NCBI RefSeq assembly: GCF_001552635.1
Contig: NZ_BCRO01000075.1
Location: 1 to 63,847, forward strand
Direction: 5' to 3'
Source: Actinomadura hibisca NBRC 15177
Lineage (GTDB): Bacteria > Actinomycetota > Actinomycetes > Streptosporangiales > Streptosporangiaceae
Length of the DNA stretch: 63,847 bases
Part shown: positions 34,176 to 47,278 of the stretch, one piece after another
How the letters are laid out: every line of letters begins with the position of its first letter
Numbering within the stretch: position 1 is the stretch's first letter
Notes under the pieces: generated by a model
Databases searched by the model: none
Seen by the model: the letters and a program-made list of their open reading frames with translations, nothing else
Told to the model about the DNA's origin: nothing
Program-made: the position numbers and the translations under genes

Positions 34176-36290
34176 ATGGACGGACAGGATCTCGGATCGG
34201 TCTGGGCCCGCACCCTCACGGCGCTGTCGGACGGGGACCTCCCGATCAGCTACCGCGCCTGGCTCCCGCTGGTCCGTCCGCTCGCCCTGGTGGAGGGCAC
34301 CGCGCTGCTGGCGGCCCCCAACGAGTTCGCCAAGGACGCGCTGGAGACGCGCCTGCGCAACCTCATCACGCAGGCGCTCTCGCGCGAGCTGGGCCGCGAG
34401 ATCCGCGTCGCGGTGACCGTCCAGCCCGAACCCCCGGCCTCCCCCGGTGAGCAGCACCACGAGCGAGGCCCCGAGGCTTACGGAGAGCGCCCCTCCTACG
34501 GGGAGCAGCCCTACGAGTCGTACGAGGACCGGCCGTTCGAGGACCGCCCCTACGAGGAGCGTCCTTCCTTCGAAGACCGCTCGTACGAGGAGCGTTCCTT
34601 CGGGGAGAAGAAGTACTCCGAGCGTCCCTACCCCGACCAGTCCTACGGAGACCAGGGCTACGGCGGGCGGCCGCAGCCCGGGGTTTCCCACAGCCCCGGC
34701 GGTTATCCCCAGGCTGAGGAAGAGCGCGGTTGGCCGCAGCGCGACAGCGACCACGGCGGCAGTTTTCCGGCCGCTCCCCGGCCGCCCGCCTATGGCGCGG
34801 GCCCTGGCGGGCGTTCCCCTTTCGAGGGGCGCGGGCAGCAGAACGGCTATCCCGGCCCCGGTCGCGGGCGTCCCGGGCCGGGCTCCGGCTTCGGCGATCC
34901 CGGCTTCGGTGACTCCGGCAAGGGCGGCTTCGGCGGCGAGCCGGGCGGTTCCGGCCCGTCCCCCAACGGCGGCGACGGCTACGACGCCCTCGGTGGCCGT
35001 CCGTCCGACATGCCCCCGGCGCCCCGCGGGCACGCCCCGTCGCACCTGAACGACCGCACGCTGGGCGCACAGCGTCCGGGAGGCGGTCCGGGCCGTCCCG
35101 ACGCGCCGGGGCGCGAGGAGCGGCAGCACGAGGCCCCCAGCCGTTCGGAGGACTCCTACCAGCCGGCCGACCAGTACCGGGGCGACCGGGGCGGCGGCGA
35201 GGAGGAGGGCGCCGAGCCCCGTCCACAGGGTGGGGGCGGCGGTTCCGCCGAGCACGCGCGGCTGAACCCCAAGTACACCTTCGAGACGTTCGTCATCGGC
35301 TCGTCCAACCGGTTCGCGCACGCCGCCGCCGTGGCGGTCGCCGAGCAGCCCGCCAAGGCGTACAACCCGCTGTTCATCTACGGCGACTCCGGCCTGGGCA
35401 AGACGCACCTGCTGCACGCCATCGGCCACTACGCGCAGAACCTGTTCAACGGGGCGCGGGTGCGGTACGTGAGCTCGGAGGAGTTCACCAACGACTTCAT
35501 CAACTCCATCCGCGACGGCAAGGCCGACGGGTTCCGCCGCCGCTACCGGGACGTCGACATCCTGCTGGTGGACGACATCCAGTTCCTGGAGGGCAAGGAG
35601 CAGACGCAGGAGGAGTTCTTCCACACCTTCAACACCCTCCACAACGCCAGCAAGCAGATCGTCATCTCCAGCGACCGGCCGCCCCGCGAGCTGGTGACGC
35701 TGGAGGACCGGCTGCGCAACCGCTTCGAGTGGGGCCTGACCACCGACGTGCAGCCGCCGGAGCTGGAGACGCGCATCGCGATCCTGCAGAAGAAGGCTCG
35801 GCAGGAGGGCCTGGCCGCGCCGCCGGACGTGCTGGAGTTCATCGCCTCGCAGATCGCCTCCAACATCCGCGAGCTGGAGGGGGCGCTGATCCGCGTCACC
35901 GCGTTCGCCAGCCTCAACCGCCAGTCCGTGGACATGAAGCTGGCGGAGATCGTGCTGAAGGACCTCATCCCCAACGAGTCCGGGCCCGAGATCACCGCCG
36001 CGATGATCATGGCTCAGACTGTGGAGTACTTCGGCACCACGATCGAGGACCTCTGTGGACCGTCGCGCTCGCGCATGCTGGTGACCGCGCGGCAGATCGC
36101 GATGTACCTCTGCCGGGAGCTGACCGACCTGTCGCTGCCCAAGATCGGGCAGCAGTTCGGCGGCCGCGACCACACCACGGTGATGCACGCCGAGCGGAAA
36201 ATCCGCAGCTTGATGGCCGAACGCCGGGCGATCTACAACCAGGTCACCGAGCTGACCGGGCGCATCAAGCACCAGGCGCGCAAGCGCTGA
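34176..36290 (+). CDS. dnaA: Chromosomal replication initiator DnaA
   Basis: 704 residues, longer than most DnaA. Domain I (1-90) interacts with partners. Domain II (about 95-355) is a long disordered insert: first Tyr/Phe-Glu/Asp-Arg-Pro repeats, then a Gly/Pro-rich stretch. Domain III starts LNPKYTFETFVIGSSNRFAHAAA, with Walker A GDSGLGKT (403-410), Walker B ILLVDDIQFL and sensor segments. Domain IV has the DNA-binding signature LCRELTDLSLPKIGQQFGGR and DHTTVMHAERKI. ATG 34176 is preceded by GGGGAGGG. It binds the boxes listed here and opens oriC. Confidence 0.97.
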   Translation: MDGQDLGSVWARTLTALSDGDLPISYRAWLPLVRPLALVEGTALLAAPNEFAKDALETRLRNLITQALSRELGREIRVAVTVQPEPPASPGEQHHERGPEAYGERPSYGEQPYESYEDRPFEDRPYEERPSFEDRSYEERSFGEKKYSERPYPDQSYGDQGYGGRPQPGVSHSPGGYPQAEEERGWPQRDSDHGGSFPAAPRPPAYGAGPGGRSPFEGRGQQNGYPGPGRGRPGPGSGFGDPGFGDSGKGGFGGEPGGSGPSPNGGDGYDALGGRPSDMPPAPRGHAPSHLNDRTLGAQRPGGGPGRPDAPGREERQHEAPSRSEDSYQPADQYRGDRGGGEEEGAEPRPQGGGGGSAEHARLNPKYTFETFVIGSSNRFAHAAAVAVAEQPAKAYNPLFIYGDSGLGKTHLLHAIGHYAQNLFNGARVRYVSSEEFTNDFINSIRDGKADGFRRRYRDVDILLVDDIQFLEGKEQTQEEFFHTFNTLHNASKQIVISSDRPPRELVTLEDRLRNRFEWGLTTDVQPPELETRIAILQKKARQEGLAAPPDVLEFIASQIASNIRELEGALIRVTAFASLNRQSVDMKLAEIVLKDLIPNESGPEITAAMIMAQTVEYFGTTIEDLCGPSRSRMLVTARQIAMYLCRELTDLSLPKIGQQFGGRDHTTVMHAERKIRSLMAERRAIYNQVTELTGRIKHQARKR

Positions 36291-36860
36291 ACCACCCCCC
36301 GAGCGCATCGGACACCCCTTCCCAGCGGGAGATCAACTCACACAGCCTGTGGATAACCCTGGGTCATTCCGTGGACAACCCGGGGGACAACCTGCGGAGA
36401 ACTTGGGGACAACTCGTGGATGGATTGGGGACAGGTTGGGGACGGCCACCCGGCATCATGGGGACGACTCCGTGGACGACCTGGGGAAGACCTGGGGACG
36501 GGCTGGGGACGAAGCCGTCGCGCACACCCGCCGGCCCGCCACCCCGGGAGAACCTGCGGAAAACTCGTGGACAACCGGGGGAGAACGTGGGGATGAGCTG
36601 TGGGGACAGATTCTTCGTCCTCAGGCGGCGCCGCGTCGTCCACCGTCCATGCACAGCCCCGGTGGACAGAAATCCGCGGGTTCACCTGCGGAAACGGGGT
36701 CTGTCCACACTATCCACCGCCCCTATTACTAGTACTACCTCTGTGTTCTAACCAAGAAAAGATCCAGATCAAATCAGGGCCTGGGGACAACGCGCTCCGA
36801 GCGCGCGACCGGGCCCGGCGAACGTCACCGTTGTCCGACACCTGCAGGAGGCGGGTCCCC
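36291..36860. other. oriC: Chromosomal replication origin oriC
   Basis: 570 bp between dnaA and dnaN, packed with DnaA boxes: TGTGGATAA (36348-36356), CGTGGACAA (36370-36378), GGGGGACAA (36382-36390), TGGGGACAA (36404-36412), further degenerate GGGGACAG/GTGGACG sequences to about 36500, CGTGGACAA (36566-36574) and CTGTCCACA (36701-36709). An unusually AT-rich run (36722-36777, with TATTACTAGTACTACC) may be the unwinding element and dnaN promoter. Position and content match Streptomyces-type oriC. Confidence 0.93.
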
Positions 36861-37988
36861 TTGAAGTTCCGCATCGACAGAGACGCCCTGGCCGACGCCG
36901 TGGCCTGGACGGCGCGCACCCTCCCGGTGCGGCCCCCGGTGCCCGTCCTGGCCGGCATGCACATCGAGGCGAGCGACCGGCTGAAGTTGTCGGCGTTCGA
37001 CTACGAGGTCTCGGCGCAGGTGTCCACCGACATCGACACCGAGGAGCCGGGCACCGCGCTGGTGTCGGGCCGCCTGCTCGCCGAGATCTGCCGCAGCCTT
37101 CCTCCCCACCCTGTGGAGGTGACCACCGACGGCGCGAAGGTGATGCTGCGCTGCGGCAGCGCGAAGTTCACCCTCCTCACCATGCCTGTGGAGGACTACC
37201 CGACGCTGCCGGAGATGCCGCCGGCCGCGGGCGCGGTGGGCAGCGACGAGTTCGCCGCCGCCGTCGCGCAGGTCGCTATCGCCGCGGGCCGGGACGACAC
37301 CATCCCCATGCTCACCGGCGTGCGCGTGGAGATCGAGGGCGAGACCGTCACGCTCGCCTCCACCGACCGCTACCGGCTGGCGGTCCGCGAGCTGCACTGG
37401 AAGCCCGAGCGCCCGGACTTCTCCGCGGTCGCCCTGGTGCCCGCCCGCACGCTCGCCGACACCGCCAAGTCGCTGACCTCCGGCGCCGAGGTGTCGATCG
37501 CGCTGGGCGGCGCGGGCGGCGCCGGCGAGGGCATGATCGGTTTCGCGGGCGGCGGGCGCCGCACCACCTCGCGGCTGCTGGACGGCGACTTCGTCAAGTA
37601 CCGGTCGCTGCTGCCCAGCGAGTACGCCGGCCTCGCCGAGGTCTCCACCGCCCCGTTCATCGAGGCGGTCAAGCGCGTCTCCCTGGTCGCCGAGCGGAAC
37701 ACCCCCGTACGGCTCTCGTTCCGCCAGGGAGAGGTCGTGCTGGAGGCCGGGACCGGGGACGAGGCCCAGGCCGTCGAGGCGCTGGAGGCCAACCTGGAGG
37801 GCGAGGACATCGAGATCGCCTTCAACCCCGGCTTCCTGCTGGACGGGCTGTCGGCGATCGGCTCGGACGTGGCGCGGCTGTCGTTCACGACCCCGACCAA
37901 GCCCGCGGTGCTCACCGGCAAGCCCCCGCAGGACGGGGAGAACCCCAACTACCGGTACCTGATCATGCCGGTGCGACTGACGGGGTAA
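36861..37988 (+). CDS. dnaN: DNA polymerase III beta subunit (sliding clamp)
   Basis: 375-residue clamp that tethers the replicative polymerase to DNA. Three repeated domains: KFRIDRDALADAVAWTARTLPVRPPVPVLAGM at the start, TIPMLTGVRVEIEGETVTLASTDRYRLAVREL in the middle, and the C-terminal YRYLIMPVRL motif. TTG 36861 is the only start compatible with the conserved N-terminus, with CAGGAGGCG 10 nt upstream. gnd follows 91 bp downstream. Confidence 0.96.
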   Translation: MKFRIDRDALADAVAWTARTLPVRPPVPVLAGMHIEASDRLKLSAFDYEVSAQVSTDIDTEEPGTALVSGRLLAEICRSLPPHPVEVTTDGAKVMLRCGSAKFTLLTMPVEDYPTLPEMPPAAGAVGSDEFAAAVAQVAIAAGRDDTIPMLTGVRVEIEGETVTLASTDRYRLAVRELHWKPERPDFSAVALVPARTLADTAKSLTSGAEVSIALGGAGGAGEGMIGFAGGGRRTTSRLLDGDFVKYRSLLPSEYAGLAEVSTAPFIEAVKRVSLVAERNTPVRLSFRQGEVVLEAGTGDEAQAVEALEANLEGEDIEIAFNPGFLLDGLSAIGSDVARLSFTTPTKPAVLTGKPPQDGENPNYRYLIMPVRLTG

Positions 37989-38046
37989 GTACCGTCAAAG
38001 GGGCATACCAGGGGGGACCCGCCCGCACGGGAGACGCCCGCGCGGG

Positions 38047-38068
38047 TGTGCACAGGGACCTATCCACA
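38047..38068. promoter_or_regulatory. DnaA-box-like pair upstream of gnd
   Basis: TGTGCACAG (38047-38055) and CTATCCACA (38060-38068, one mismatch to TTATCCACA) lie immediately before the gnd ribosome site. Confidence 0.55.
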
Positions 38069-38079
38069 GGGGAGTGAGC

Positions 38080-39000
<921 letters not shown>

Positions 39001-39090
39001 CCCCGCGGCGGTTCCGCCCCTGGAATCCCGGACCCCTGTTCCACAACACGCCTCACGTGGGCCGCCTCTTCGGGGGCGGCCCGCGGCGGG

Positions 39091-39143
39091 TTATCCACAA
39101 CCAGTGGACACTTTCCCCACGGCCTTGGCAGGGCGGTGGACAA
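39091..39143. promoter_or_regulatory. DnaA boxes upstream of recF
   Basis: TTATCCACA (39091-39099, perfect), AGTGGACAC (39103-39111) and GGTGGACAA (39135-39143, one mismatch) lie in the 267-bp gnd-recF gap. Confidence 0.7.
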
Positions 39144-39267
39144 TGGAAGTGGGGTCGCCCCCCTGGGCGGGCGGGGGTTGGGTGTGCGGGTTTTTCGCGG
39201 GCCCACAGGCGGCTCCTGTTCCCGCAGTGGCAGCCGTGGCGGCTCGGAGGCCCTACCCTCGTGTCCC

Positions 39268-40392
39268 GTGCACGTCGCCCACCTTTCGCTCCAGGACTTC
39301 CGGTCGTACGCCACCGCCGAGGTGCCGCTCGAACCGGGCGTCACCGCGTTCGTGGGCCCGAACGGCCAGGGCAAGACCAACCTCGTCGAGGCCGTCGGGT
39401 ACGTCGCCACCCACGGCAGCCACCGCGCCGCCACCGACGCGCCGCTGGTCAGGCAGGGCGCGCCGCGCGCGATCGTGCGGGCCGGGGTCGTCAAGGACGA
39501 CCGCAAGGCGCTGATCGAGCTGGAGATCAACCCCGGCAGGGCCAACCGCGCCCGGCTCAACCGCTCCCCCGTCCCCAGGCCCCGGGAGATCCTGGGGATG
39601 GTCCGCACGGTGCTGTTCGCGCCCGAGGACCTGGCCCTGGTGAAGGGCGACCCCGGGGAGCGCCGCCGGTTCATGGACGAGCTGCTCACCGCGCGCGCGC
39701 CGCGCTTCGCCGGAGTGCGCGCCGATTACGAGCGTGTCCTCAAGCAGCGCAACGCCCTGTTGAAATCGGCCGCCGCCCACCGTCGCGCGCCCGGCGCGGA
39801 GGTCCTGGCCACCCTGGACGTGTGGGACTCGCACCTGGCTCGTACGGGAGCCGAGTTGCTGGCCGCGCGCCTCGATCTGGTCGCCGGGCTGCGTCCCCTC
39901 GTCGCGCGCGCGTACGAGGCGCTCGCCCCGAACGGCGGCGCGGCCGACCTCATCTACAAGAGCTCCCTGGGTGCGGCGGAGTTGTCCACAGATCGTGCAC
40001 AACTCGCCGAGCAGTTGCTGGCGGGTGTGGGCGAGGCCCGCAAGCAGGAGCTGGAGCGCGGCGTCAGCCTCGTCGGCCCGCACCGGGACGAGCTGGTGCT
40101 GCGGCTGGGGGAGCTGCCCGCGCGCGGTTACGCCAGCCACGGCGAGTCGTGGTCGTTCGCGCTCGGATTGCGCCTGGCGGCGTTCGACCTGCTGCGCGCC
40201 GACGGCGACGACCCCGTCCTGATCCTGGACGACGTGTTCGCCGAGCTGGACGCGGGGCGCCGCCGGCGGCTGGCCGGGATGGTCGCCCCGGCCGAGCAGG
40301 TGCTGATCACCGCCGCGGTGCCGGCGGACGTGCCGGGGGAGCTGACCGGCGCGTCCTTCACGGTCTCCGGCGGCCAGGTCGTCCGGGACTGA
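39268..40392 (+). CDS. recF: DNA replication/repair protein RecF
   Basis: 374-residue SMC-like ATPase that helps load RecA at gaps. N-terminus VHVAHLSLQDFRSYATAEVPL, Walker A GPNGQGKT (30-37), conserved LFAPEDLALVKGDPGERRRFMDELL, signature SLVGPHRDEL and Walker B DPVLILDDVFAELDAGRR. GTG 39268 is the homology-supported start. A perfect DnaA box lies within the coding sequence. Confidence 0.96.
   Translation: MHVAHLSLQDFRSYATAEVPLEPGVTAFVGPNGQGKTNLVEAVGYVATHGSHRAATDAPLVRQGAPRAIVRAGVVKDDRKALIELEINPGRANRARLNRSPVPRPREILGMVRTVLFAPEDLALVKGDPGERRRFMDELLTARAPRFAGVRADYERVLKQRNALLKSAAAHRRAPGAEVLATLDVWDSHLARTGAELLAARLDLVAGLRPLVARAYEALAPNGGAADLIYKSSLGAAELSTDRAQLAEQLLAGVGEARKQELERGVSLVGPHRDELVLRLGELPARGYASHGESWSFALGLRLAAFDLLRADGDDPVLILDDVFAELDAGRRRRLAGMVAPAEQVLITAAVPADVPGELTGASFTVSGGQVVRD
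39982..40002. promoter_or_regulatory. DnaA boxes inside recF
   Basis: TTGTCCACA (39982-39990, perfect) and CGTGCACAA (39994-40002) occur within recF codons. Confidence 0.55.
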
Positions 40393-40420
40393 TCCGGGCT
40401 TCGCGGAGGGAGGAGCGCCC

Positions 40421-40960
40421 ATGACCGACGATCCACAGGATGTGCACGACGCCGCCGGCGCGGCGGACGCCTCCGACGGTGCGGCTCCCCCGGCCAAGAC
40501 CGGCGTCGAGCTGGCCCGCGAGGCCCTCGCCCAGGCCAAGGCCGACGCCCTCAAGCGCGGCACCCTGCCCGGCCAGGGCGGCAAGAAGAAGCGCGGCGCC
40601 CGGCCCGCCCCCGTCCGCGACCCCGGGCGCGGCGGCGACCCCCGGGCGTTCGGCTCGGCGATCCGCGACCTGCTGGCCACCCGGGGCTGGGAGCAGCGGG
40701 CCGCGGTCGGCGGCGTCTTCGGCAACTGGCCCGGCATCGTCGGCCCCGAGCTGGCCGAGCACACCCGCCCGGAGAAGTTCGAGAACGGCGTGCTGACGGT
40801 CGCCGCCGACTCCACGACCTGGGCGACGCAGCTCCGCCTGCTGGCCGCGACGCTGGTCCGCCGGCTGAACGAGGAGCTGGGGCAGGGGACCGTCCGCCAG
40901 GTGAAGGTGACGGGCCCCTCGTCCGGGCCGCGCCGCACCGGCGCCTGGCGGGTCCGCTGA
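40421..40960 (+). CDS. DUF721 family protein
   Basis: 179 residues. An Ala-rich helical N-terminus (VELAREALAQAKADA) and a basic linker precede the DUF721 core: FGSAIRDLLATRGWEQRAAVGGVFGNWPGIVGPELAEHTRPEKFENGVLTVAADSTTWATQL. The family sits between recF and gyrB in most actinobacteria and is suspected to act with DNA replication or repair proteins; biochemical function is unsettled. ATG 40421 has GGAGGAG upstream. Confidence 0.92.
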   Translation: MTDDPQDVHDAAGAADASDGAAPPAKTGVELAREALAQAKADALKRGTLPGQGGKKKRGARPAPVRDPGRGGDPRAFGSAIRDLLATRGWEQRAAVGGVFGNWPGIVGPELAEHTRPEKFENGVLTVAADSTTWATQLRLLAATLVRRLNEELGQGTVRQVKVTGPSSGPRRTGAWRVR

Positions 40961-41385
40961 CCTGCGCGGACCTCTCGCTGCGCCCGCCGGGGGCGGTCTT
41001 CGCGCCCGGCTGAGCACGCGCGCACGCCCCGCCCCTGTGGGCGTCCCGCGATTTGTCAGTGGTCGGTGGGAACATCTGTTCGGGGCGTTCGGCACGGTGT
41101 TCCGCGTCGAGCGCCCCGTAGGCCAGAGAAGCCCCTAGGGCGAATGGGGGGATGTGCCTCCGAGGCTGCCGAGCCGCCACACGGCCACACAGCGTCCGTC
41201 AGTGCCACTTTTCGGCGCATCACCCGGTAGAATGAATTCGGGTTCAGGATGCTGTACCGCCATGGGTCGCCCGGGTTCTCTGTCCGACATGACCAGAGCA
41301 CGTGGGCGCCCTTACGTGTGTTACGGGGCACACCGCGTTCACCACGACGCGGGGCGGCGACGCGTCCCCGGCAGGAGGATCTCCT
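40961..41385. other. DUF721-gyrB intergenic region with gyrB promoter candidate
   Basis: 425 bp without a supported gene. TAGAAT at 41228-41233 is a good -10 candidate, but I see no matching -35. Frames that extend gyrB upstream through here have no gyrase homology. Confidence 0.5.
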
Positions 41386-43326
41386 TTGGCGTACGACGCT
41401 AGTTCGATCACTGTCCTCGAAGGTCTCGAGGCGGTACGCAAGCGCCCCGGCATGTACATCGGATCGACCGGGGAGCGCGGCCTTCACCACCTCGTCTACG
41501 AGATCGTCGACAACTCCGTCGACGAGGCGCTCGCGGGCTACGCGGACGCCATCGAGGTGACGCTGCTGGCCGACGGCGGGGTCCGGGTCGTCGACAACGG
41601 CCGCGGCATCCCGGTCGGCGAGCACCCGGTCGAGAAGAAGCCGGCCGTCGAGCTGGTGCTGACCACGCTGCACGCGGGCGGCAAGTTCGACGGCAAGTCC
41701 TACGCGGTCTCCGGCGGCCTGCACGGCGTCGGCTCGGCCGTCGTCAACGCGCTGTCCACCCGGCTGGACGCCGAGATCAGGACCGACGGCCACTACTGGC
41801 GGCAGTCCTACACCTGGGAGGGCGCCACCGGCCCCCTGGAGAAGGGCGACCCCACCGACGAGACCGGCACCCAGATCACCTTCTGGCCCGATCCCGACAT
41901 CTTCGAGACGCTCGACTGGAACTTCGAGACGCTCTCGCGCCGCATGCAGGAGATGGCCTTCCTCAACCGCGGCCTGTCGATCACGTTGCGGGACGAGCGC
42001 CCCGACCACCTGGTCAACGACGAGCCGACCGTGGTGGTCTACCACTACGAGGGCGGCATCGAGGACTTCGTCCGCTACATCAACGCCAAGAAGGACCCCG
42101 TCCACGAGTCGGTGATCTACTTCGGCGACGACACCGAGGGCATGTCGGTGGAGATCGCGATGCAGTGGAACGCCTCCTACGCCGAGTCGGTCCACACCTT
42201 CGCCAACACCATCAACACCGCCGAGGGCGGCACGCACGAGGAGGGCTTCCGGGCGGCGCTGACCACCATCGTCAACCGGTACGCCAAGGAGCAGAAGCTC
42301 CTGAAGGAGAAGGAGGACAACCTCACCGGCGAGGACGTCCGCGAGGGCCTGACCGCGATCATCTCGATCAAGCTGGCCAACCCGCAGTTCGAGGGGCAGA
42401 CCAAGACCAAGCTCGGCAACTCCGAGGCCAAGCGGTTCGTGCAGCAGGCGTGCAACGAGCACCTGCGCGACTGGTTCGAGCGCAACCCCGGCGAGGCCAA
42501 GGAGATCATCCACAAGGCCACCCAGGCGTCCCGCGCCCGGCTGGCCGCCCGCCAGGCCCGCGACCTCACCCGGCGCAAGAGCCTGCTGGAGTCGACCTCG
42601 CTGCCCGGCAAGTTGTCGGACTGCCAGTCCACCGACCCGGTGAAGTCCGAGCTGTACATCGTGGAGGGCGACTCGGCCGGCGGCTCGGCCAAGGGCGGCC
42701 GCGACCCGATGTACCAGGCCATCCTGCCGATCCGCGGCAAGATCCTGAACGTCGAGAAGGCGCGGATCGACAAGATCCTCAAGAACAACGAGGTCCAGGC
42801 GATCATCACCGCGCTGGGCACCGGGGTGCACGACGAGTTCGACATCGAGAAGTTGCGCTACCACAAGATCATCCTGATGTCGGACGCCGACGTGGACGGC
42901 CACCACATCAACACCCTGCTGCTGACGCTGCTGTTCCGCTTCATGAAGCCGCTGATCGAGGCCGGGCACGTCTACCTGTCCCAGCCGCCGCTCTACAAGA
43001 TCAAGTGGGACACCCGCGGCACCGACGTGGACTACGCCTACTCCGACCGCGAGCGCGACGCGATCATCGAGGCCGGCGTCGCCGCCGGCAAGCGCGACCC
43101 CCGCCCCCGCGACCTGATCCAGCGCTTCAAGGGCCTCGGCGAGATGAACGCCAACGAGCTGTGGGACACCACCATGGACCCCGACAACCGCGTCCTGCTC
43201 CAGGTCCAGCTCGACGACGCCGCCCAGGCCGACGAGCTGTTCAGCGTCCTGATGGGCGAGGAGGTCGAGCCGCGCCGGGAGTTCATCCAGCGCAACGCCA
43301 AGGACGTGCGCTTCCTCGACATCTGA
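41386..43326 (+). CDS. gyrB: DNA gyrase subunit B
   Basis: 646-residue ATPase subunit of gyrase, which introduces negative supercoils. AVRKRPGMYIGSTGERGLHHLVYE, EIVDNSVDEALAG (ATP-site Glu and Asn), GGLHGVGSAVVNALS, QTKTKLGNSE, the TOPRIM motif EGDSAGG (about 427-433) and DADVDGHH. TTG 41386 is chosen: GCAGGAGGAT lies at ideal spacing, whereas an upstream GTG at 41302 would add 28 non-conserved residues. gyrA follows after 172 bp. Confidence 0.96.
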   Translation: MAYDASSITVLEGLEAVRKRPGMYIGSTGERGLHHLVYEIVDNSVDEALAGYADAIEVTLLADGGVRVVDNGRGIPVGEHPVEKKPAVELVLTTLHAGGKFDGKSYAVSGGLHGVGSAVVNALSTRLDAEIRTDGHYWRQSYTWEGATGPLEKGDPTDETGTQITFWPDPDIFETLDWNFETLSRRMQEMAFLNRGLSITLRDERPDHLVNDEPTVVVYHYEGGIEDFVRYINAKKDPVHESVIYFGDDTEGMSVEIAMQWNASYAESVHTFANTINTAEGGTHEEGFRAALTTIVNRYAKEQKLLKEKEDNLTGEDVREGLTAIISIKLANPQFEGQTKTKLGNSEAKRFVQQACNEHLRDWFERNPGEAKEIIHKATQASRARLAARQARDLTRRKSLLESTSLPGKLSDCQSTDPVKSELYIVEGDSAGGSAKGGRDPMYQAILPIRGKILNVEKARIDKILKNNEVQAIITALGTGVHDEFDIEKLRYHKIILMSDADVDGHHINTLLLTLLFRFMKPLIEAGHVYLSQPPLYKIKWDTRGTDVDYAYSDRERDAIIEAGVAAGKRDPRPRDLIQRFKGLGEMNANELWDTTMDPDNRVLLQVQLDDAAQADELFSVLMGEEVEPRREFIQRNAKDVRFLDI

Positions 43327-43498
43327 CGCGGCCGGTGCGGCCGGCCGCCGCGCGTCCCGCCGGAGCCCCGCTCCGGCCCGGACGCCGGACGGCCGCCGCG
43401 GCGAGACGAGAGCGCCGGACGGGCGCCCGCGCGGGCACGGCCCGACAGCGTTGAGACCCGGCCGGCGAGTTCCCACTACGTAGAAGAGGACTTCCACA

Positions 43499-46032
<2,534 letters not shown>

Positions 46033-46036
<4 letters not shown>

Positions 46037-47025
46037 GCACGCAGCCCGGTAAGAGCAAGGGCGGGTCCGACAAGGGCGCCGAGACCGCCAAGCCCAAGAA
46101 GACCGTGGCCGCATCCGCCAAGCCCGCCCGGGACGAGGCGACGGTCGAGATCACCCCGGTGGTCTCCGACGCGACCACGCCCGACCTGGAGGCGGTCAAG
46201 GACACCGGCACCGGCCCGGCCGACGACAAGGCGATCGCCCCGGTCAAGGACACGGCCAAGCCCGAGGCGCCCGCCAAGCCCGAACCGGCGAAGAAGGACT
46301 GGGCCAAGCCCGCCGAACCCGCCGGCTCGGTCTCCAGCGGCCGCACCGACACGCCGTTCCAGCGCGACCCCGCCGCCTCCCCGGCGGCGGCCGCCGGCGG
46401 CGTCCCCACGACCGGGACGCCCCCGGCCGGGACCACCCCGGCAGGGGCCACCCCGATCGGGACCACCCCGGCAGGGGCCACCCCGATCGGGACCACCCCG
46501 GCCGGACCGCCCCCGGCGGGGACGACCCCGCCGGGACCGGCCCCGGCGGGCAACAACTCCGGCGGCTTCGCGGGCACCGTCCTGAAGGACCGCCCGGCGG
46601 CCAACTCGACCAAGCCCGGCGCCAAGCCGCCCGCGGCCGGCGGCAAGCCCGCCCGCAAGGCGCAGCTGCAACTGGCGCGCCTGGAGCCGTGGTCGGTGAT
46701 GAAGTTCAGCTTCGTCATGTCGCTGGTGTGCTTCGTGGTCCTGCTGGTCGCCGTGATCGTCCTGTGGGCGCTGCTGTCCGGCCTCGGCGTCTTCACGGCC
46801 ATCAGCGACACCGTGAACGAGCTGACCAAGCAGCAGGGCCAGACCGAGGGCGGCCTGGACGCCGGAAGCTGGTTCTCCTTCACCCGCGTGCTCGGCTACA
46901 CGGTCCTGGTGGGCGCCCTGAACGTCCTGCTGGTCACCGCCCTGTCCACGGTCGGCTCGGTCATCTACAACCTGGCCGCCGACCTGGTGGGCGGCGTCGA
47001 GGTGACGCTGAAGGAGGCGGAGTAG
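46033..47025 (+). CDS. DUF3566 family membrane protein
   Basis: 330 residues. The first 210 are a disordered cytoplasmic tail rich in Lys/Pro/Ala/Thr, including two exact 10-residue repeats. The conserved C-terminal DUF3566 domain has LARLEPWSVMKFSFVMSLVCFVVLLVAVIVLWALL, an extracytoplasmic loop, and GYTVLVGALNVLLVTALSTVGSVIYNLAADLVGGVEVTL. The gene is coupled to gyrA by a 4-nt overlap; family function is unknown. Confidence 0.92.
46429..46500 (+). repeat. 30-bp tandem repeat in DUF3566 gene
   Basis: Two identical 30-bp units at 46441-46470 and 46471-46500, preceded by a 12-bp partial unit, encode (A)GATPIGTTP-type repeats. In-frame slippage expansion of the disordered tail. Confidence 0.85.
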
Positions 47026-47106
47026 CCGCCGGTTTTAAGGATTACCGGTCCGGTCACGAGATGCGGTAATCTCTCCATGCGCCGCCCGGAGCGGCGGCGC
47101 AGGTGA

Positions 47107-47180
47107 GGGCGTATAGCTCAGTCGGTTAGAGCGCATCCCTGATAAGGATGAGGCCCCAGGTTCAAGTCCTGGTACGCCCA
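47107..47180 (+). tRNA. tRNA-Ile (GAT)
   Basis: GGGCGTA (47107-47113) pairs with TACGCCC (47173-47179), discriminator A47180. D-arm AGCTCAGTCGGTTAGAGC, anticodon loop CTGATAA (GAT), T-arm with GGTTCAAGTCC. CCA is not encoded. Confidence 0.97.
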
Positions 47181-47198
47181 CATCGCTATATTTCGGAC

Positions 47199-47230
47199 AT
47201 AAGACCCACTTCTGGAGAAGTGGGTCTTAT
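47199..47230 (+). terminator. Terminator after tRNA-Ile
   Basis: ATAAGACCCACTTCT and AGAAGTGGGTCTTAT form a perfect stem with a very short loop. Likely terminates the tRNA transcript; it could alternatively be the left-end structure of the adjacent TnpB element. Confidence 0.8.
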
Positions 47231-47278
47231 GCATTTCTATCGTCGAACCGCAGACCGGGCCGCGCCCAGCTCGCCATT

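Noticed and set aside
41302..41385. Longer gyrB from GTG 41302
   Set aside because: The extra 28 residues are not gyrase-like and the strong ribosome site AGGAGG sits before TTG 41386.
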